From Cryptomeria japonica (taxonomy: Eukaryota > Streptophyta > Pinopsida > Cupressales > Cupressaceae), in contig NC_081408.1 in the NCBI RefSeq assembly GCF_030272615.1, positions 624,557,912-624,613,411 of the forward strand: a DNA stretch of 55,500 nt, read 5' to 3'. The translations under genes and the position numbers were made by a program. Positions 1 to 10,683 of this stretch are shown one piece after another (position 1 is the stretch's first letter; every line of letters begins with the position of its first letter). The notes below the pieces were generated by a model, which did not search any database, was not told where the DNA came from, and was given only the letters and a program-made list of their open reading frames with translations.

Positions 1-274
1 TCGGTGGGTCATCCACCTCTTGTGGAATATTATATTATTTCTCCTACCTACCCTTAGTATTTCTTACCTACCCTTGTTTCTCATTGAGCCACATGCCATA
101 ATTGTGTGCTCATACATCCATATGACCTTGCCTATATAAGCAGGCCTATATTCATTGTATTGGTTAATCCAGTTGATCATTTGCATATTGATGAGAATAC
201 AGTTTGTTCTTATCATTCTATTGTCTCTCTTTTTATGCTTTTCATTGTGCCCTTGATCTTGGCAAAATCCTACA
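1..274 (+). repeat. copia-1 5' LTR (partial)
   Basis: Bases 1-274 align without gaps to 6239-6512, with six substitutions. The segment contains the TATA-like run TATATAAG near 133, where transcription would start, and ends in CA directly before the primer site. The first 177 bases of the LTR lie left of the window. Confidence 0.95.
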
Positions 275-286
275 TGGTATCAGAGC
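275..286 (+). other. copia-1 primer binding site (initiator Met tRNA)
   Basis: TGGTATCAGAGC starts immediately after the LTR end. It is complementary to the 3' end of plant initiator methionine tRNA, the usual minus-strand primer of copia elements. Confidence 0.92.
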
Positions 287-1730
287 TATTGGGGCTTCAT
301 TGATTAGATTTTTGGAGACATTTTGGAGGCTTTTATTTTCGGATTTGGGGATCTTCATTTTTTGGGGGCGTCGTACAGCGATTTGGACATCACCGTTGAA
401 TCCGGGAGGCTATTTCCATAAATTTTGACTATAAAGTCAACTTATTTTGGTGAGAAAAAATTTTTTCCCATTTTGGCTATTATTGTACAGATTTCGAAAA
501 AAAATTTCAAAAAAAAATTATTTTCGAAGAAAAAAAAAACAAAAAAAATATATTTGGGGGGGGTCCGCAGACCCCCCCCCTCGGTGCCCTTCGTACCTAC
601 GTTGTTGCAGGTTCACGTGGCCGCCGTACAGCAGGCGCTGCAGATAGAGTACCGCAGCAGAGTCCCGCCGCCGCGATCTCCTCCGTGCCGCCGAGCCTTG
701 GGCCGCCGGGAAACGCGCCACCAAGCCCCGACTCTCCGGCAGCCCGCTCCCGCCGCCGGCGACTTCGGCTCCCGCCCAGACCTCCTCCCACCGGCCGGGA
801 CCCAACGCCGTCGCCGGCCAAAACCTCCGGCACCGCCCAGTCACCGCCGGCCGCCACGCGGAGCCCAGTCAGTTGCCGGGACCCCGCCACGTGGCACACG
901 CGCAGACCATCCGTACGCCATGTCAGATCCGTACGCATTGTCAGATCTGTACGCCACATCAGCTTGCACAGTCAGTAGTCCGTACGATACGGACACCCAG
1001 TCAGCAGGGAGGCGAAGTTTTCGCGACGGTCATACGGCCATCAAATTTAAAACAGTAAACTGGTGATGTCAACACCACATCAGCAAACTTTTGAAATTTT
1101 TTCAACCCCTCTCCATTGAGCTTTTCAGTTTTGCAGTCCAATTTTGAAAGGCCATATCTTGCTCATTTTTGCTCCTTTTTTGGTGCAATTTTTTTTGAAA
1201 TGGGCTAAAATTTTGTGATCTTCGCAGTGGTGTGGTTATTTTCTGATTTTGATGCACAGGTTTTTCGGAATTTTCGGATTCTCTCAGCTGTACCCGTCCA
1301 ATCCTCAATTTTGCAACTTCAAAGGCCTCGTTTTAGCTCATACGAACTCCTTTTCAGGTGCCGTTTTTTTTTAAAGTGCATGTTTTTTCGTCTACTTTCA
1401 TAATCTATGATCAGATTTCAGAGATTTTGAGTGGAAATTGTACTTTCAGACATTGGTCTTATTTGGCCTATTAGGTACATGTAAATTGCTTGGATCTTAG
1501 TTAGATCTCTTGCATTATCAGTTTGAGTCTCTTTTGGCCTTATTAAGGCAATTGTAAAATTGTAATCAGAAGTCCACTTTGCCATCTTTTGCAAGTGGCC
1601 CATTGTATACGCACTAATTATAAAGTGCCAAATCATCACTTTTGGGGGGGGGGGTTCTTTGATTGAGTGAATTAGGCGGGGTGTCTTGTGTGATTGTGCC
1701 TCTCTTTGTGCCCTTTCCATTTTTGTTGCA
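287..1730 (+). other. copia-1 leader with a GC-rich patch
   Basis: This is an untranslated leader of about 1.4 kb between the primer site and the first gag ATG. Its ends are AT-rich, but roughly 550-1020 is strongly GC-rich, unlike anything around it. That patch holds a perfect 10-bp hairpin (556-565 with 570-579) and three 18-bp direct repeats (910-963). Reading frames open here on both strands, but they are proline/arginine-rich by-products of base composition and match no family I recognise. A role in packaging or dimerisation is possible but not shown. Confidence 0.7.
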
Positions 1731-3170
1731 ATGAGTCCTAATAAATTTCCACCTTTAACTCCACATAATTATGCATCATGGAAAATTAAAGTATGGAGTA
1801 AATTAATGGAAAAGGGTCTCACACATTACATAGATGGAACAATAACAGCACCACCTGATACTAAGGCTGATCCAAATGCTCAATTAGAATGGCTCACAAA
1901 GAATTGCATGGCTCTTGGAACTTTGCGCAAGTATGTATCAGATGACCTCATTTTTCACATTAAGAAGTGTAAAACAATCAAAGAGGCTTGGGATATGTTT
2001 CAGAAATTGTATGGTCAAGTTGATGAAATCAAAGGCTATCAGATTGACAATGAGCTCACCAACTTGGATCCCAAGAGTTTTGATACAATCCAAGATTATA
2101 TCACCAAAGCAAATGAGCTAAGAGCAAAGCTTAAGGATTGTGGAATTGACAAAAAGGATGCTCAGTTGATATTCAACTTGTTGGACAAGCTTGCACCAGA
2201 ATATGCAGCATTTGTGTCTAGCTTCCAAACTCATCGTTTGACAGTGGGGAGTTCATATGTTATGCCTTCATTTGATGCTTTCACAGAAATGTTGATATTG
2301 GAACAATCTAAGTTGTTGAACATGGGGCTTCTCAAGTCTTCAAAGTCCAAGGCTTTGGTGGCTAATCAAGGGAATCAAGCAAGTCAAGGCAAAGATTCCA
2401 ACAAGAAGAAGAAGCAATCTAAGTCACAGCCACAACAGGAAAAAGGACAATCATCCTCTCCATCACAAGGCGATTTTTCATCCTCTTCCAAGAAGGGGAC
2501 ACCACCTAAGAAGGATAAGCCAACTTGTGCATATTGCAAGAAGTATGGTCATGATGAGCATCGATGCCACACAAAGCAAGTTGATGAGTTAACTAATCTT
2601 CTTAAGAAAAACAACATCAACTTGCCATCCGCCTACACAAAGAAGGATTCATCTCCTTCCTCTTCCTCACAGTCTAAGGGAAAAGGGCAAGCATTTGTGG
2701 CTACAACAAGTTCTTCACAGCAGTGGATACTTGACTCAGGTGCCTCATATCACATGGGTTCTACAAAGGAGCAGTTTTCTTCATTGGAGCCATCTAAGGT
2801 ACCTCACATTTACATAGGTGATGATACACAAGTAGAGGTTGAAGGGAAAGGTTCAGTTGACATGGATGATGGAACATTTGAGAATGCTCTCTATGTTCCT
2901 AACTTGTCTACCAACCTTCTCTCTATCTACCAAATCACTCACTATGGGAATGGGAAAAAGGTTGAGTTTACACCAGATTCAGTTGTGGTAAAGGAACTTG
3001 ATGATGATGCCTTGGTAGCAGTGGGACAAGTCAATGACAACTCAAGGCTTTATTCATTCTCCCACTTTGTGCCAAGTTCACCTTCTAGGGCCTTGCTTAC
3101 TCATTCAAAATCAGAAAGTAAGCTATGGCATGAGCGGTTTGGTCACCTCAACTATCGCTATCTTCAATAG
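1731..3170 (+). CDS. copia-1 gag, protease and pre-integrase segment
   Basis: Open segment of 479 codons. It starts MSPNKFPPLTPHNYASWK, typical of copia gag, whose UBN2-type capsid region covers about residues 10-215. A zinc knuckle CX2CX4HX4C begins near residue 266 (CAYCKKYGHDEHRC). The aspartic protease motif DSGAS lies at about residue 335. The GAG-pre-integrase signature LWHERFGHL begins near 465. The segment ends at TAG 3168-3170, inside the HHCC zinc-binding region of the integrase. A low-complexity Ser/Lys/Gln linker around residues 215-255 precedes the knuckle. Confidence 0.93.
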   Translation: MSPNKFPPLTPHNYASWKIKVWSKLMEKGLTHYIDGTITAPPDTKADPNAQLEWLTKNCMALGTLRKYVSDDLIFHIKKCKTIKEAWDMFQKLYGQVDEIKGYQIDNELTNLDPKSFDTIQDYITKANELRAKLKDCGIDKKDAQLIFNLLDKLAPEYAAFVSSFQTHRLTVGSSYVMPSFDAFTEMLILEQSKLLNMGLLKSSKSKALVANQGNQASQGKDSNKKKKQSKSQPQQEKGQSSSPSQGDFSSSSKKGTPPKKDKPTCAYCKKYGHDEHRCHTKQVDELTNLLKKNNINLPSAYTKKDSSPSSSSQSKGKGQAFVATTSSSQQWILDSGASYHMGSTKEQFSSLEPSKVPHIYIGDDTQVEVEGKGSVDMDDGTFENALYVPNLSTNLLSIYQITHYGNGKKVEFTPDSVVVKELDDDALVAVGQVNDNSRLYSFSHFVPSSPSRALLTHSKSESKLWHERFGHLNYRYLQ

Positions 3171-4304
3171 CTCAACACTAAAGACATGGTCACAGGTCTA
3201 CCTCAAATCAGTTTTTCAGAGGGTGTATGTTCAGGTTGTTCCATGGGCAAGCATCCCGAGGAAAAGTTTGATAAGGGGAAAGCTTGGAGAGCTTTGGAAG
3301 TTCTTCAACTTGTTCACAGCGATGTAGCAGGTCCATTTCCAGTAGCTTCATTTAGTAAGGCCCGCTATGTCCTCACCTTCATTGATGACTACTCCTGCTT
3401 CACTTGGGTCTACTTTCTCATTCATAAGAGTGAAGTATTTGACAGATTTCAGGGCTTCAAGACTCGTGTGGAGAAGCAATCAGGGAAAGTGGTCAAGATT
3501 CTTCGCACAGATAATGGAAGGGAATATGTGAACAAAAGACTTGAGGATTTTTGTACATTTGAGGGGATTGATCTTCAGCATTCTGTAGTATACACTCCAC
3601 AGCAGAACGGGGTTGCAGAACGCAAGAATAGAACTCTCAAAGAAATGGCTAGCTGTATGATACATGCACGTTCTCTTGATCCCGCCTTTTGGGCAGAGGC
3701 TATCAGTTGTGCCACACACATCCAGAATCGGGTTCCTCACAAAGCTTTGCAAGGTATTACTCCTTTTGAAGCCTAGGCTGGTAGGAAACCGATTGTGAGA
3801 CATTTTCGAGTCTTTGGGTGTCCAACATGGGCTCGCATACCTCCGCAGAAACGCAAGGCATTGGAACCGCAGAGTCGGCCTTGCATATTTGTTGGATATC
3901 CTGAGGGTGTTAAGGCATATAGATTGATGGATCCTGAGACACATGAGGTGTTCATTGAGAGGAGTGTTCACTTTGAGGAAAGCTCTCCTAGCTTAGCCTC
4001 TCTACCTCCTCCACCTTCCTCCATTGTGGATAGTGATGTTAGTGATTCAAATGATGAGACTCCTTCAACTCCGACTCGCAGGGTTACACCTCCGCAAGGT
4101 CCACTTGCAGTTGAGGAGCCTCGTTCTCCACCTCCACCTCGACCTCGTTGGGCTCGACAGACACTTGAGTCCATGGGTTCTCTTGTTGGGGATCCTTCAG
4201 ATACACAGAGGACTCGATTACAACATCAGGATCTTCCACATGCATTCATTGCTACCGCTTCCGATCCACAGACATTTAGGGAAGCATCAAGGGTTCCTGA
4301 GTAG
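3171..4304 (+). pseudogene. copia-1 integrase core and C-terminal segment
   Basis: The frame continues after the first TAG. It carries the CSGC half of the HHCC finger, then the DDE core: Asp in HSDVAGPF, Asp in RTDNGREY and Glu in QQNGVAERKNR. All three catalytic residues are present. TAG at 3774-3776 follows the core. The region after it (RHFRVFGCP, then a proline/serine-rich linker) is the usual joint between integrase and reverse transcriptase and ends at TAG 4302-4304. Confidence 0.9.
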
Positions 4305-5798
4305 GACCAAGCTATGGAGGAAGAGTATAGTTCCTTGATGAGGAACAACACATGGGATCTAGTCCATCTCCCTAAGGGGAGAAAGATGGTTCGATGTAAG
4401 TGGATCTATCGGACCAAGTTTGCAGCAGATGGTAGTGTGGATAAGTATAAGGCTCGGCTTGTTGCGAAAGGTTTCTCGCAGGTTGCAGGTGTTGACTATA
4501 CTGAGACCTTTGCACCCATAGCCAAGATGAACTCCATTCGTTTGACCCTTGCTATTGCTGCAGCTCATGGTTGGGCTGTACATCAGATGGATGTGAAGAG
4601 TGCTTTTCTTCATGGTGATCTTGATGAGGAGATTTATATGGAGCAGCCACAGGGTTTCATCCAGGATACTTCCTTGGTTTGCAGACTAAGGAAATCTCTC
4701 TATGGCCTTAAGCAGGCCCCCAGGGCTTGGTACGCCAAGATGGATTCCTTTCTTCTCTCCGCAAGGTTCACCAAGTGTCATTCCGATCCAAATGTCTACA
4801 TTTTGCGACAGGATGACTCTCGTTTGATACATGTGCTCTATGTTGATGACTTGATAATTACAGGGAGTACTTCATCCATCATTAGCAGGGTCAAATCTGC
4901 TTTGCATGACAGATTTGCTATGACTGACTTGGGTCTTTTGCACTACTTTCTCGGGATAGAGATTTCACAGTCACCTTCCGAGATTACACTATCGCAGCTC
5001 AAGTATGCTCTTGATCTACTTGCACGCTTTCATATGGCTGATTGTAAGCCTGCCCCGACTCCCTTTCTTTCAAGAGTCAAGCTTGAGGCCCAGTGTTCTT
5101 CTCCACCAGTTGATGCCACTTTGTATCGTCAGCTTGTGGGTAGTCTCATCTACTTGACTCATACAGACCCTGATATTTCATTTGCAGTTGGCATGGTTTC
5201 CCGCTTCATGCAGGAACCACATGAGCTTCATTCGAAAGCCGCCAAACGCATCCTTCATTACATCCAGGGTACACATCACTATGGGATTCACTATGCAGCA
5301 AGCACAGGACTTCGCTTGGTTGGTTACACAGATTCCGATTGGGCTAGCGATCTTGATGATCGTAAGTCTACTTCTGGTTACAGTTTTCACCTTGGTTCGG
5401 GCCCCATTTGTTGGCAGAGCAAGAAGCAACATGCTATTGCTCTCTGTTCGACTGAGGCTGAGTATCAAGGCGTTGACGCAGCGACTGAGACCATTTGGCT
5501 CCAGCAGATTCTCACAGAGTTTGGATTCACCACTCCACGGCCGACAGTTCTACATTGCGACAATCAGAGTGCTATTGCAATCTCGAAGAACCCGGTCCAA
5601 CACCGGCAGACCAAACACATCGAGATTCATATGCACTATATCCGAGAGCTCATCCAGGAGCAGGTCATTGATTTGCAGTATTGTCCTACAACAGAGCAGG
5701 TTGCTGACATATTCACCAAACCTTTCACCAAGAGTAAGTTCCAGCAGTTGCGAGCTCTCTTGGGGGTGCGGGATGTGTCATTAGGGGGGGTCAACTAA
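4305..5798 (+). CDS. copia-1 reverse transcriptase and RNase H
   Basis: Open segment of 497 codons with a complete copia RT: WDLVHLPKGRK and KYKARLVAKG at the start, MDVKSAFLHGDL, SLYGLKQAPRAWY, and the catalytic YVDD at 4839-4850. RNase H follows (YTDSDWASD, STSGYSF, STEAEY, CDNQSA) and the frame ends in ADIFTKP and LLGVRDVSLGGVN. No key residue is missing, so this is the best preserved enzyme of the element. Confidence 0.95.
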   Translation, partial: DQAMEEEYSSLMRNNTWDLVHLPKGRKMVRCKWIYRTKFAADGSVDKYKARLVAKGFSQVAGVDYTETFAPIAKMNSIRLTLAIAAAHGWAVHQMDVKSAFLHGDLDEEIYMEQPQGFIQDTSLVCRLRKSLYGLKQAPRAWYAKMDSFLLSARFTKCHSDPNVYILRQDDSRLIHVLYVDDLIITGSTSSIISRVKSALHDRFAMTDLGLLHYFLGIEISQSPSEITLSQLKYALDLLARFHMADCKPAPTPFLSRVKLEAQCSSPPVDATLYRQLVGSLIYLTHTDPDISFAVGMVSRFMQEPHELHSKAAKRILHYIQGTHHYGIHYAASTGLRLVGYTDSDWASDLDDRKSTSGYSFHLGSGPICWQSKKQHAIALCSTEAEYQGVDAATETIWLQQILTEFGFTTPRPTVLHCDNQSAIAISKNPVQHRQTKHIEIHMHYIRELIQEQVIDLQYCPTTEQVADIFTKPFTKSKFQQLRALLGVRDVSLGGVN

Positions 5799-6061
5799 CT
5801 TCTTCCTCTCTTATGGGGGGGACTTTTTCCTCTTTGAGGTTTTGTCCTCCTTCTTTGGGAGTCTTTTGTACATTCATCTCTCTTTTGGGGGGGAATTTTT
5901 TTTCCCACTGGGTTTTCTCCCTTTCTCCGTTTGTGAGAGATTGCATTGCATGGTTTTTGCTTGCATTTGTTCATGGGTACCTATCATGGCCTAGTAGCCG
6001 GGACCCATCTTGCATTGTTGACTTGAGTCTTCATTTCCCTAAGTTGCACTTAAGGGGGGGG
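5799..6061 (+). other. copia-1 3' untranslated region and polypurine tract
   Basis: Non-coding stretch with several G runs, ending in TAAGGGGGGGG (6051-6061) directly before the 3' LTR. This purine run is the expected primer for plus-strand DNA synthesis. Copia-3 carries an almost identical tract. Confidence 0.85.
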
Positions 6062-6512
6062 TGTTGGTGTAAATAAATATTCATTATGGATATTATTACA
6101 CTTTACTTAAGTTAACTTAGGATAATGCATCTCTTCGTAGTTTGGATTTGAGACACTTAGGGAAGTGTGCACATAGGGATGGAGCTTGTAGGAGAAATTC
6201 CACCTTTTGTGGTCTTATTTTGCTGTTACACTCCACATTCGGTGGGTCATCCACCTCTTGTGGAATATTATATTATTTCTCCTACCAACCCTTAGTATTT
6301 CTTACCTACCCTTGTTTCTCATTGAGCCACATGTCATAATTGTGTGCTCATACATCCATATGGCCTTGCCTATATAAGCAAGCCTATATTCATTGTGTTG
6401 GTTAATCCAGTTGATCATTTGCATATTGATGAGAATACAATTTGTTCTTATCATTCTATTGTCTCTCTTTTTATGCTTTTCATTGTGCCCTTGATCTTGG
6501 CAAAATCCTACA
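6062..6512 (+). repeat. copia-1 3' LTR (451 bp)
   Basis: Complete LTR with TG...CA ends, beginning TGTTGGTGTAAATAAATA and ending AAAATCCTACA. Its last 274 bases match 1-274. It contains TATATAAG near 6370. Confidence 0.94.
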
Positions 6513-8150
6513 GAAACATTTTTCCACCATGAAATTGAGGTAGAAAAAGGAAAGTCCCGGTGGGAGGCGTTTTTCCACTGAATTTTAGAGATGAAAATGA
6601 TGAGAGTCCCAATGGAGCATGAATTTCCACTCCATCTTGAACAAAAAAGAGTTGATTTAATGATGAAGATGGACTCAGTCCCAATGAGGTGCGTTTTTCC
6701 ACTCCTGGACACAATTTACAAGTGATTTTGTGGAAAGTCCCGATGAATCAGGAATTTTCACTCAAGGAAAAGAATGTGTCCCAATGGAGGTCGTTTTTCC
6801 ACCACGCTTACAAGAGCAAAATGCATGAAGAATGTGTGTCCCAATGACCCACGTTTTTCAACTTAGGGGTAAATGACCAAGTTTTAATGCAAATTGAGTG
6901 TCCTAATGAGATTCGATTTTCCACTAGAGGGGGAAATGATTGAAATGAAGACGAATTTTTGTGTCCTGATGGAGGTTGATTCTCCACTTGGGACAAAAAT
7001 GTGAAGAAATGACAAAGTTGATGTGTCCCGATGAGGTTCGATTTTCCCCTAGATGGTATTATGATGAATTTTGATGATATTTTGATGGGAAAATGAATGG
7101 GGATTAAAAGGGCGAATCTCCATTTGGAGGTATTTTACATGGATTTGATGAAATTTTAAAGTCCAGATGAGGGTCGATTTTCCACTCAAGGCATAATTAT
7201 TAAAATGGGACAAATTTAATTGAAAATCAAGTGTCCCAATGACCCACGATTTTCCCCAAAGGACTGGAAATCAGATTTAAGTGAAATTTTGGGGACAAAT
7301 GTGTCCCAATGGAAATTGATTTTCCACCATTGGCATTTGGTGGATAAACAAGGTGAAAATAAAGCTAAGTGTTCACATCCCAATGCATATTGATTTTCCT
7401 ATGTGGCTGGTATGTGTAAATTTTTATCCCACATTGGCTGTGTGGTGACTTTTGAAGGTAAAAATGTGAATAAAAGACACAGCCCAGCGACTATTTTATT
7501 ATTATCAAGTGGCTGATGTGATGTTTGGGCGGCTGGAATAGGAAGGGCTGAGGGCACTATCATTGGAGAGGTGCAATTTTGTGCCTAAGGCACCAAGATC
7601 GCCATTGTTGAAGAGGATTGCAACATCATTGAGATGCCATTGCTGGTCCAAAATGCCATTACCAGATCTGAAGCACGTTATTTCCAGCCACCTCCTAGAG
7701 ACAAAACGTTGCTTCCAGCCATTGTCTATGCCCAAAATGTAGTGACTTTCAGCTGATTAAGTGAAATTGCTTTATGTATTGGTGTGGCGCCATGATTATG
7801 AGGGCTTCCAGCCATTGAAGTTCAGTTTGCAGAGGTGTTTTCAGACCTTGTACTCAGAAAATCAGAGCTGAGACAACATTATTGACATCAAGACACTTCA
7901 TTTTCTGAGTATAGAGAGGAGTTTTCAGACTTAATCATTGCAATCACACTTATTTTTAGTCGGAAACTCAAGTTTCTAGAGGTTGAAATGACCACATTGT
8001 GATCTAAATTTTCATTATTTTCAGAATTTATGTTATGAAATGTCAAATTTCTGATTTTAAACATGAAAATCATTCAAAATCAGAACTTAGGGTAATTCTA
8101 AAAATTAATTATTTGAGATATTTTTACATATTATTGACTTCCAGCTTCAT
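6513..8150 (+). repeat. Degenerate array of a 28-bp motif, then non-coding sequence
   Basis: From about 6553 to 7400 a motif close to GTGTCCCAATGAGGTTCGAT followed by TTTCCACT recurs about 13 times at 40-75 bp steps (near 6553, 6603, 6677, 6735, 6776, 6836, 6898, 6961, 7022, 7161, 7231, 7302 and 7375), with unrelated bases between copies. From 7440 to 8150 I see no gene or clear repeat, only a TGGCGCC near 7785 that could be a decayed primer site. Similar arrays sit in the other two giant LTRs of this window, so I take this as part of the same kind of LTR U3. Confidence 0.7.
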
Positions 8151-8159
8151 ACAGGCGCT

Positions 8160-10683
8160 ATAACTAAGGCAGGGATAGCTGCGAGGAAGACTCAATTGAA
8201 CAATGTACAAGAAGGTTACTATCCAGAGTCACAGATATCTTCTAAATGGAAGAAGATTGGAGATACAAACATAGAATACCTAGAAAGAAAGAGGATGAAG
8301 CGGAGAATGTACGGAACAAATAATCATCTACCGTCTTCTTTGGCGACCAATATCATGAAGAGTGGAAATTACCACACAGCTGGTTTTCCACCATCTATAT
8401 AGTGCAACGAGCTCATGGTTGAGAGTGCAAGGCACTATGATCCACAAACCAGAACAATCAAATCACCTAAGGGGTTGGTGCTTGCATACCTAGCTGAAGA
8501 GTCAATTGAGGAGGCATTTAGAATCCTATATATCAAGACATGCAAGAGAGAACCAAGGAAGAAGCTCAAGCTAAATTTGAAAAGAGATTCAAAGTCAAGT
8601 TTGATAGTTATCAATAACGAGTGGGTCCTTGAGACAAGGCGTCACCACTCTAAGTTACCCAAGAGACTCCTATGTTCTGACTTCAAAGAGGAGTACAGTG
8701 ATTTGATATTTCTACTCAACCAAGTTATGGGAGCACCTCAAGGGGTGCTATTTGAGAAATGGATGTATTACTTTATTGAAGAGATAGCAAAAGGAACAGA
8801 GATGATCAACTGGGCGAAAATTATAAGTGACAACCTAGACATCCAGTTGAGGAGTTTGGAAAGGACTAAGACTTTCTACATGACTTCCTACCTGGTCTAC
8901 ATTGCTAGCAAAGCATATAGTTTACAAAGGATTGATATGCAAGGGCGAAGTTGGAAATAAGCCCAGACAATACAAGGTGTACGAGTGCTATCCACAACTC
9001 CACCTACATGAGATAGATCAATATAGAAGGGTGAACGATGCTTTCACCATGTACATCACAAGGTTGCTGCAAGGTGGAATACATAAATGATTGTCCAAGG
9101 AGGCAATGTCACTCATTCAGAAGTATGCATCATGGTATATTCAGTTTCCTACCTTCACATACCTAAGGATTCAAGGATTCACTTTAGAACCATACAAGCT
9201 TCTTAGGTATCCTACAGATAAGATGGTGTTACTTGAGGTAGTGAGGCAGCTTTTAGAGTTTGATTGCATCCAAAAGGCGAAGCACGGGCAAGAGATTAAA
9301 TTTCCCATCACACTTGGGAAGATGATGGAGGTATGCCCCACCACAACAACAGCAGAGACAATTAACGAAGAACTAGAGTTCTTTCATCTTGGAATTTATA
9401 AAGCCAGTGATCGGTTTGATCCATTTCAAAGAATTTTAACCACTAAGGGAGGGCAATTTGCACACAAGATTGACATTGACGATTATTGGGCTAATCTTAT
9501 GGATGAGCTCGGAGTAAGAAGGAAGATGTGGTCTCGGATGTCAGTGGACTTCATGAGGAAGTGTAACTTCTTCTCTATTCTAGATCAGGTGAAGGATAAT
9601 GGGGGTCATATCCATCCGCAATATGCAAAGGAGAAAGACAACTATCACATTGCCTAGTTGGTCGCAACATGAGTTGGTAGATTTGAGCATTTTGATGAAA
9701 GATGTGAGTAATTGCTCCAGACAATGGGTGGGCAAGCAGATTAATGAGTTGAGAAAACAAAAGGTCACCCTAACCTATGAGAAGATGAGAAATGAGGAGT
9801 CCTCTCTTAATGATGATGAAAGGACAATAAGCAATGTTAGAATGCACAATGATGAGGAAATTTAAGCTCCTAAAAGAAAGAAAGGTATGCCTGGAGGATC
9901 ATAAACAAAAGGCAAGGAGATTGTTAGCCACGAATTAAGGCACAATAAGCATAAGTCTAAAACTCCTCAATTTACCATAGGTTCCTCATCCGTGAGGGAG
10001 AATGATATGACAAAGAAGGACAATAACTTCGAGCAGGGTTCCAACACGGAGATCATATCGGAGAATGATCAAGATGTACATCCATGAGCACAATTGGCAC
10101 CACATGAGGATGATGAAGAGCAACCAAGATCTCCCACAATTCAGCTTCAGGTCCATTTGGGCAACGATGTGTTGGATTTGACTAAGGATAAAGCAGATGA
10201 TGAGGTTATTTCAGCCTTGAGAGGACTTGATGAAGATCAACAACTCAAAGATGGGATAGAATTCTCTACAATTCCCAATTGGTTGTTAAGCAGCATGGAG
10301 AAGAAGAAAGTGATAGAGCCGCAGCCCACAGAAGATATTGATGACTTCCTAGCCTGGATTGGCAAGGATAAAGAGAAGGCGAAGATGTTCTCTAGGATTA
10401 CTAGAGATAATATGGGTGCACGCATTGCACAAGTGGCAGTCCCAATAGATGATAAAACTAAAGATGCGATCACTCCTATGGATTATCAGGCCACCACAAT
10501 TGACCTTGGGCCGACAACAAAGAAACAGGAGTTCGAAGAGTTAGATGATACCATCAAGGCAATTGAGGCACGGTTAGACAAAGTTATAGAAAAGAAAGAG
10601 ATGCTAGAGACTAAGAATAGGAGACTCAAGGAGCATATTGAAAGGTTGAATTCCCTAAGGCGTGAGGATCCCACCATTGTCTC
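8160..10683 (+). pseudogene. Fossil ORF of unknown family, 5' part
   Basis: A long decayed protein frame. Pieces: 8160-8402 (contains QLNNVQEGYYPESQ), 8415-8960 (starts MVESARHYDPQTR), 8946-9657 after a frameshift (WYIQFPTFTYLRIQGF), 9599-9865 after another shift, then 9866-10683 in that same frame. Stops at about 8400, 9088, 9863, 9903 and 10086 and two frameshifts break it. About residues 680-735 of the rebuilt order form a coiled coil (ELDDTIKAIEARLDKVIEKK and onward), preceded by an acidic stretch rich in Asp/Glu. The frame continues exactly after copia-2 at 19546. I recognise no enzyme motif. It may be an accessory ORF of a large LTR element or a captured host gene. Confidence 0.65.

Larger units (their letters stand above)
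1731..5798 (+). pseudogene. copia-1 gag-pol polyprotein, three nonsense codons
   Basis: One frame of about 1356 codons runs from ATG 1731 to the stop at 5798, broken only by TAG at 3168-3170, 3774-3776 and 4302-4304. The flanking residues fit CAG-to-TAG for the first (a Gln-Leu pair in the pre-integrase region) and TGG-to-TAG for the other two (before AGRKP and before DQAMEEEY, where copia proteins usually carry Trp). There is no frameshift. I chose ATG 1731 because the frame upstream to 1686 has only a TTG. The protein would make the capsid and process, copy and integrate the element; as it stands it should yield truncated products. Confidence 0.93.
1..6512 (+). mobile_element. copia-1: Ty1/copia LTR retrotransposon, 5' end cut by window edge
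   Basis: Order on the plus strand: partial 5' LTR (1-274), Met-tRNA primer site (275-286), long leader (287-1730), gag-protease-integrase-RT-RNase H frame (1731-5798), polypurine tract (6051-6061), 3' LTR (6062-6512). Integrase precedes reverse transcriptase, which defines the copia order. The 274 comparable LTR bases differ at six positions by direct count, so the insertion is fairly young relative to copia-2. All coding segments share one frame and only three nonsense codons break it. The target duplication cannot be checked because the left flank lies outside the window. Confidence 0.95.

Noticed and set aside
425-1066. Proline/arginine-rich frames on both strands in the copia-1 leader
   Set aside because: They follow from the GC-rich patch, overlap on opposite strands and match no family. 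They lie between the primer site and gag.
6553-7400. CRISPR-like array (repeat plus spacer)
   Set aside because: The motif copies are degenerate, spacing varies, there are no cas genes, and the DNA is plant nuclear.
7782-7788. TGGCGCC as a primer binding site near 7785
   Set aside because: Only seven bases match the start of plant tRNA-type primer sites and no LTR end precedes it.
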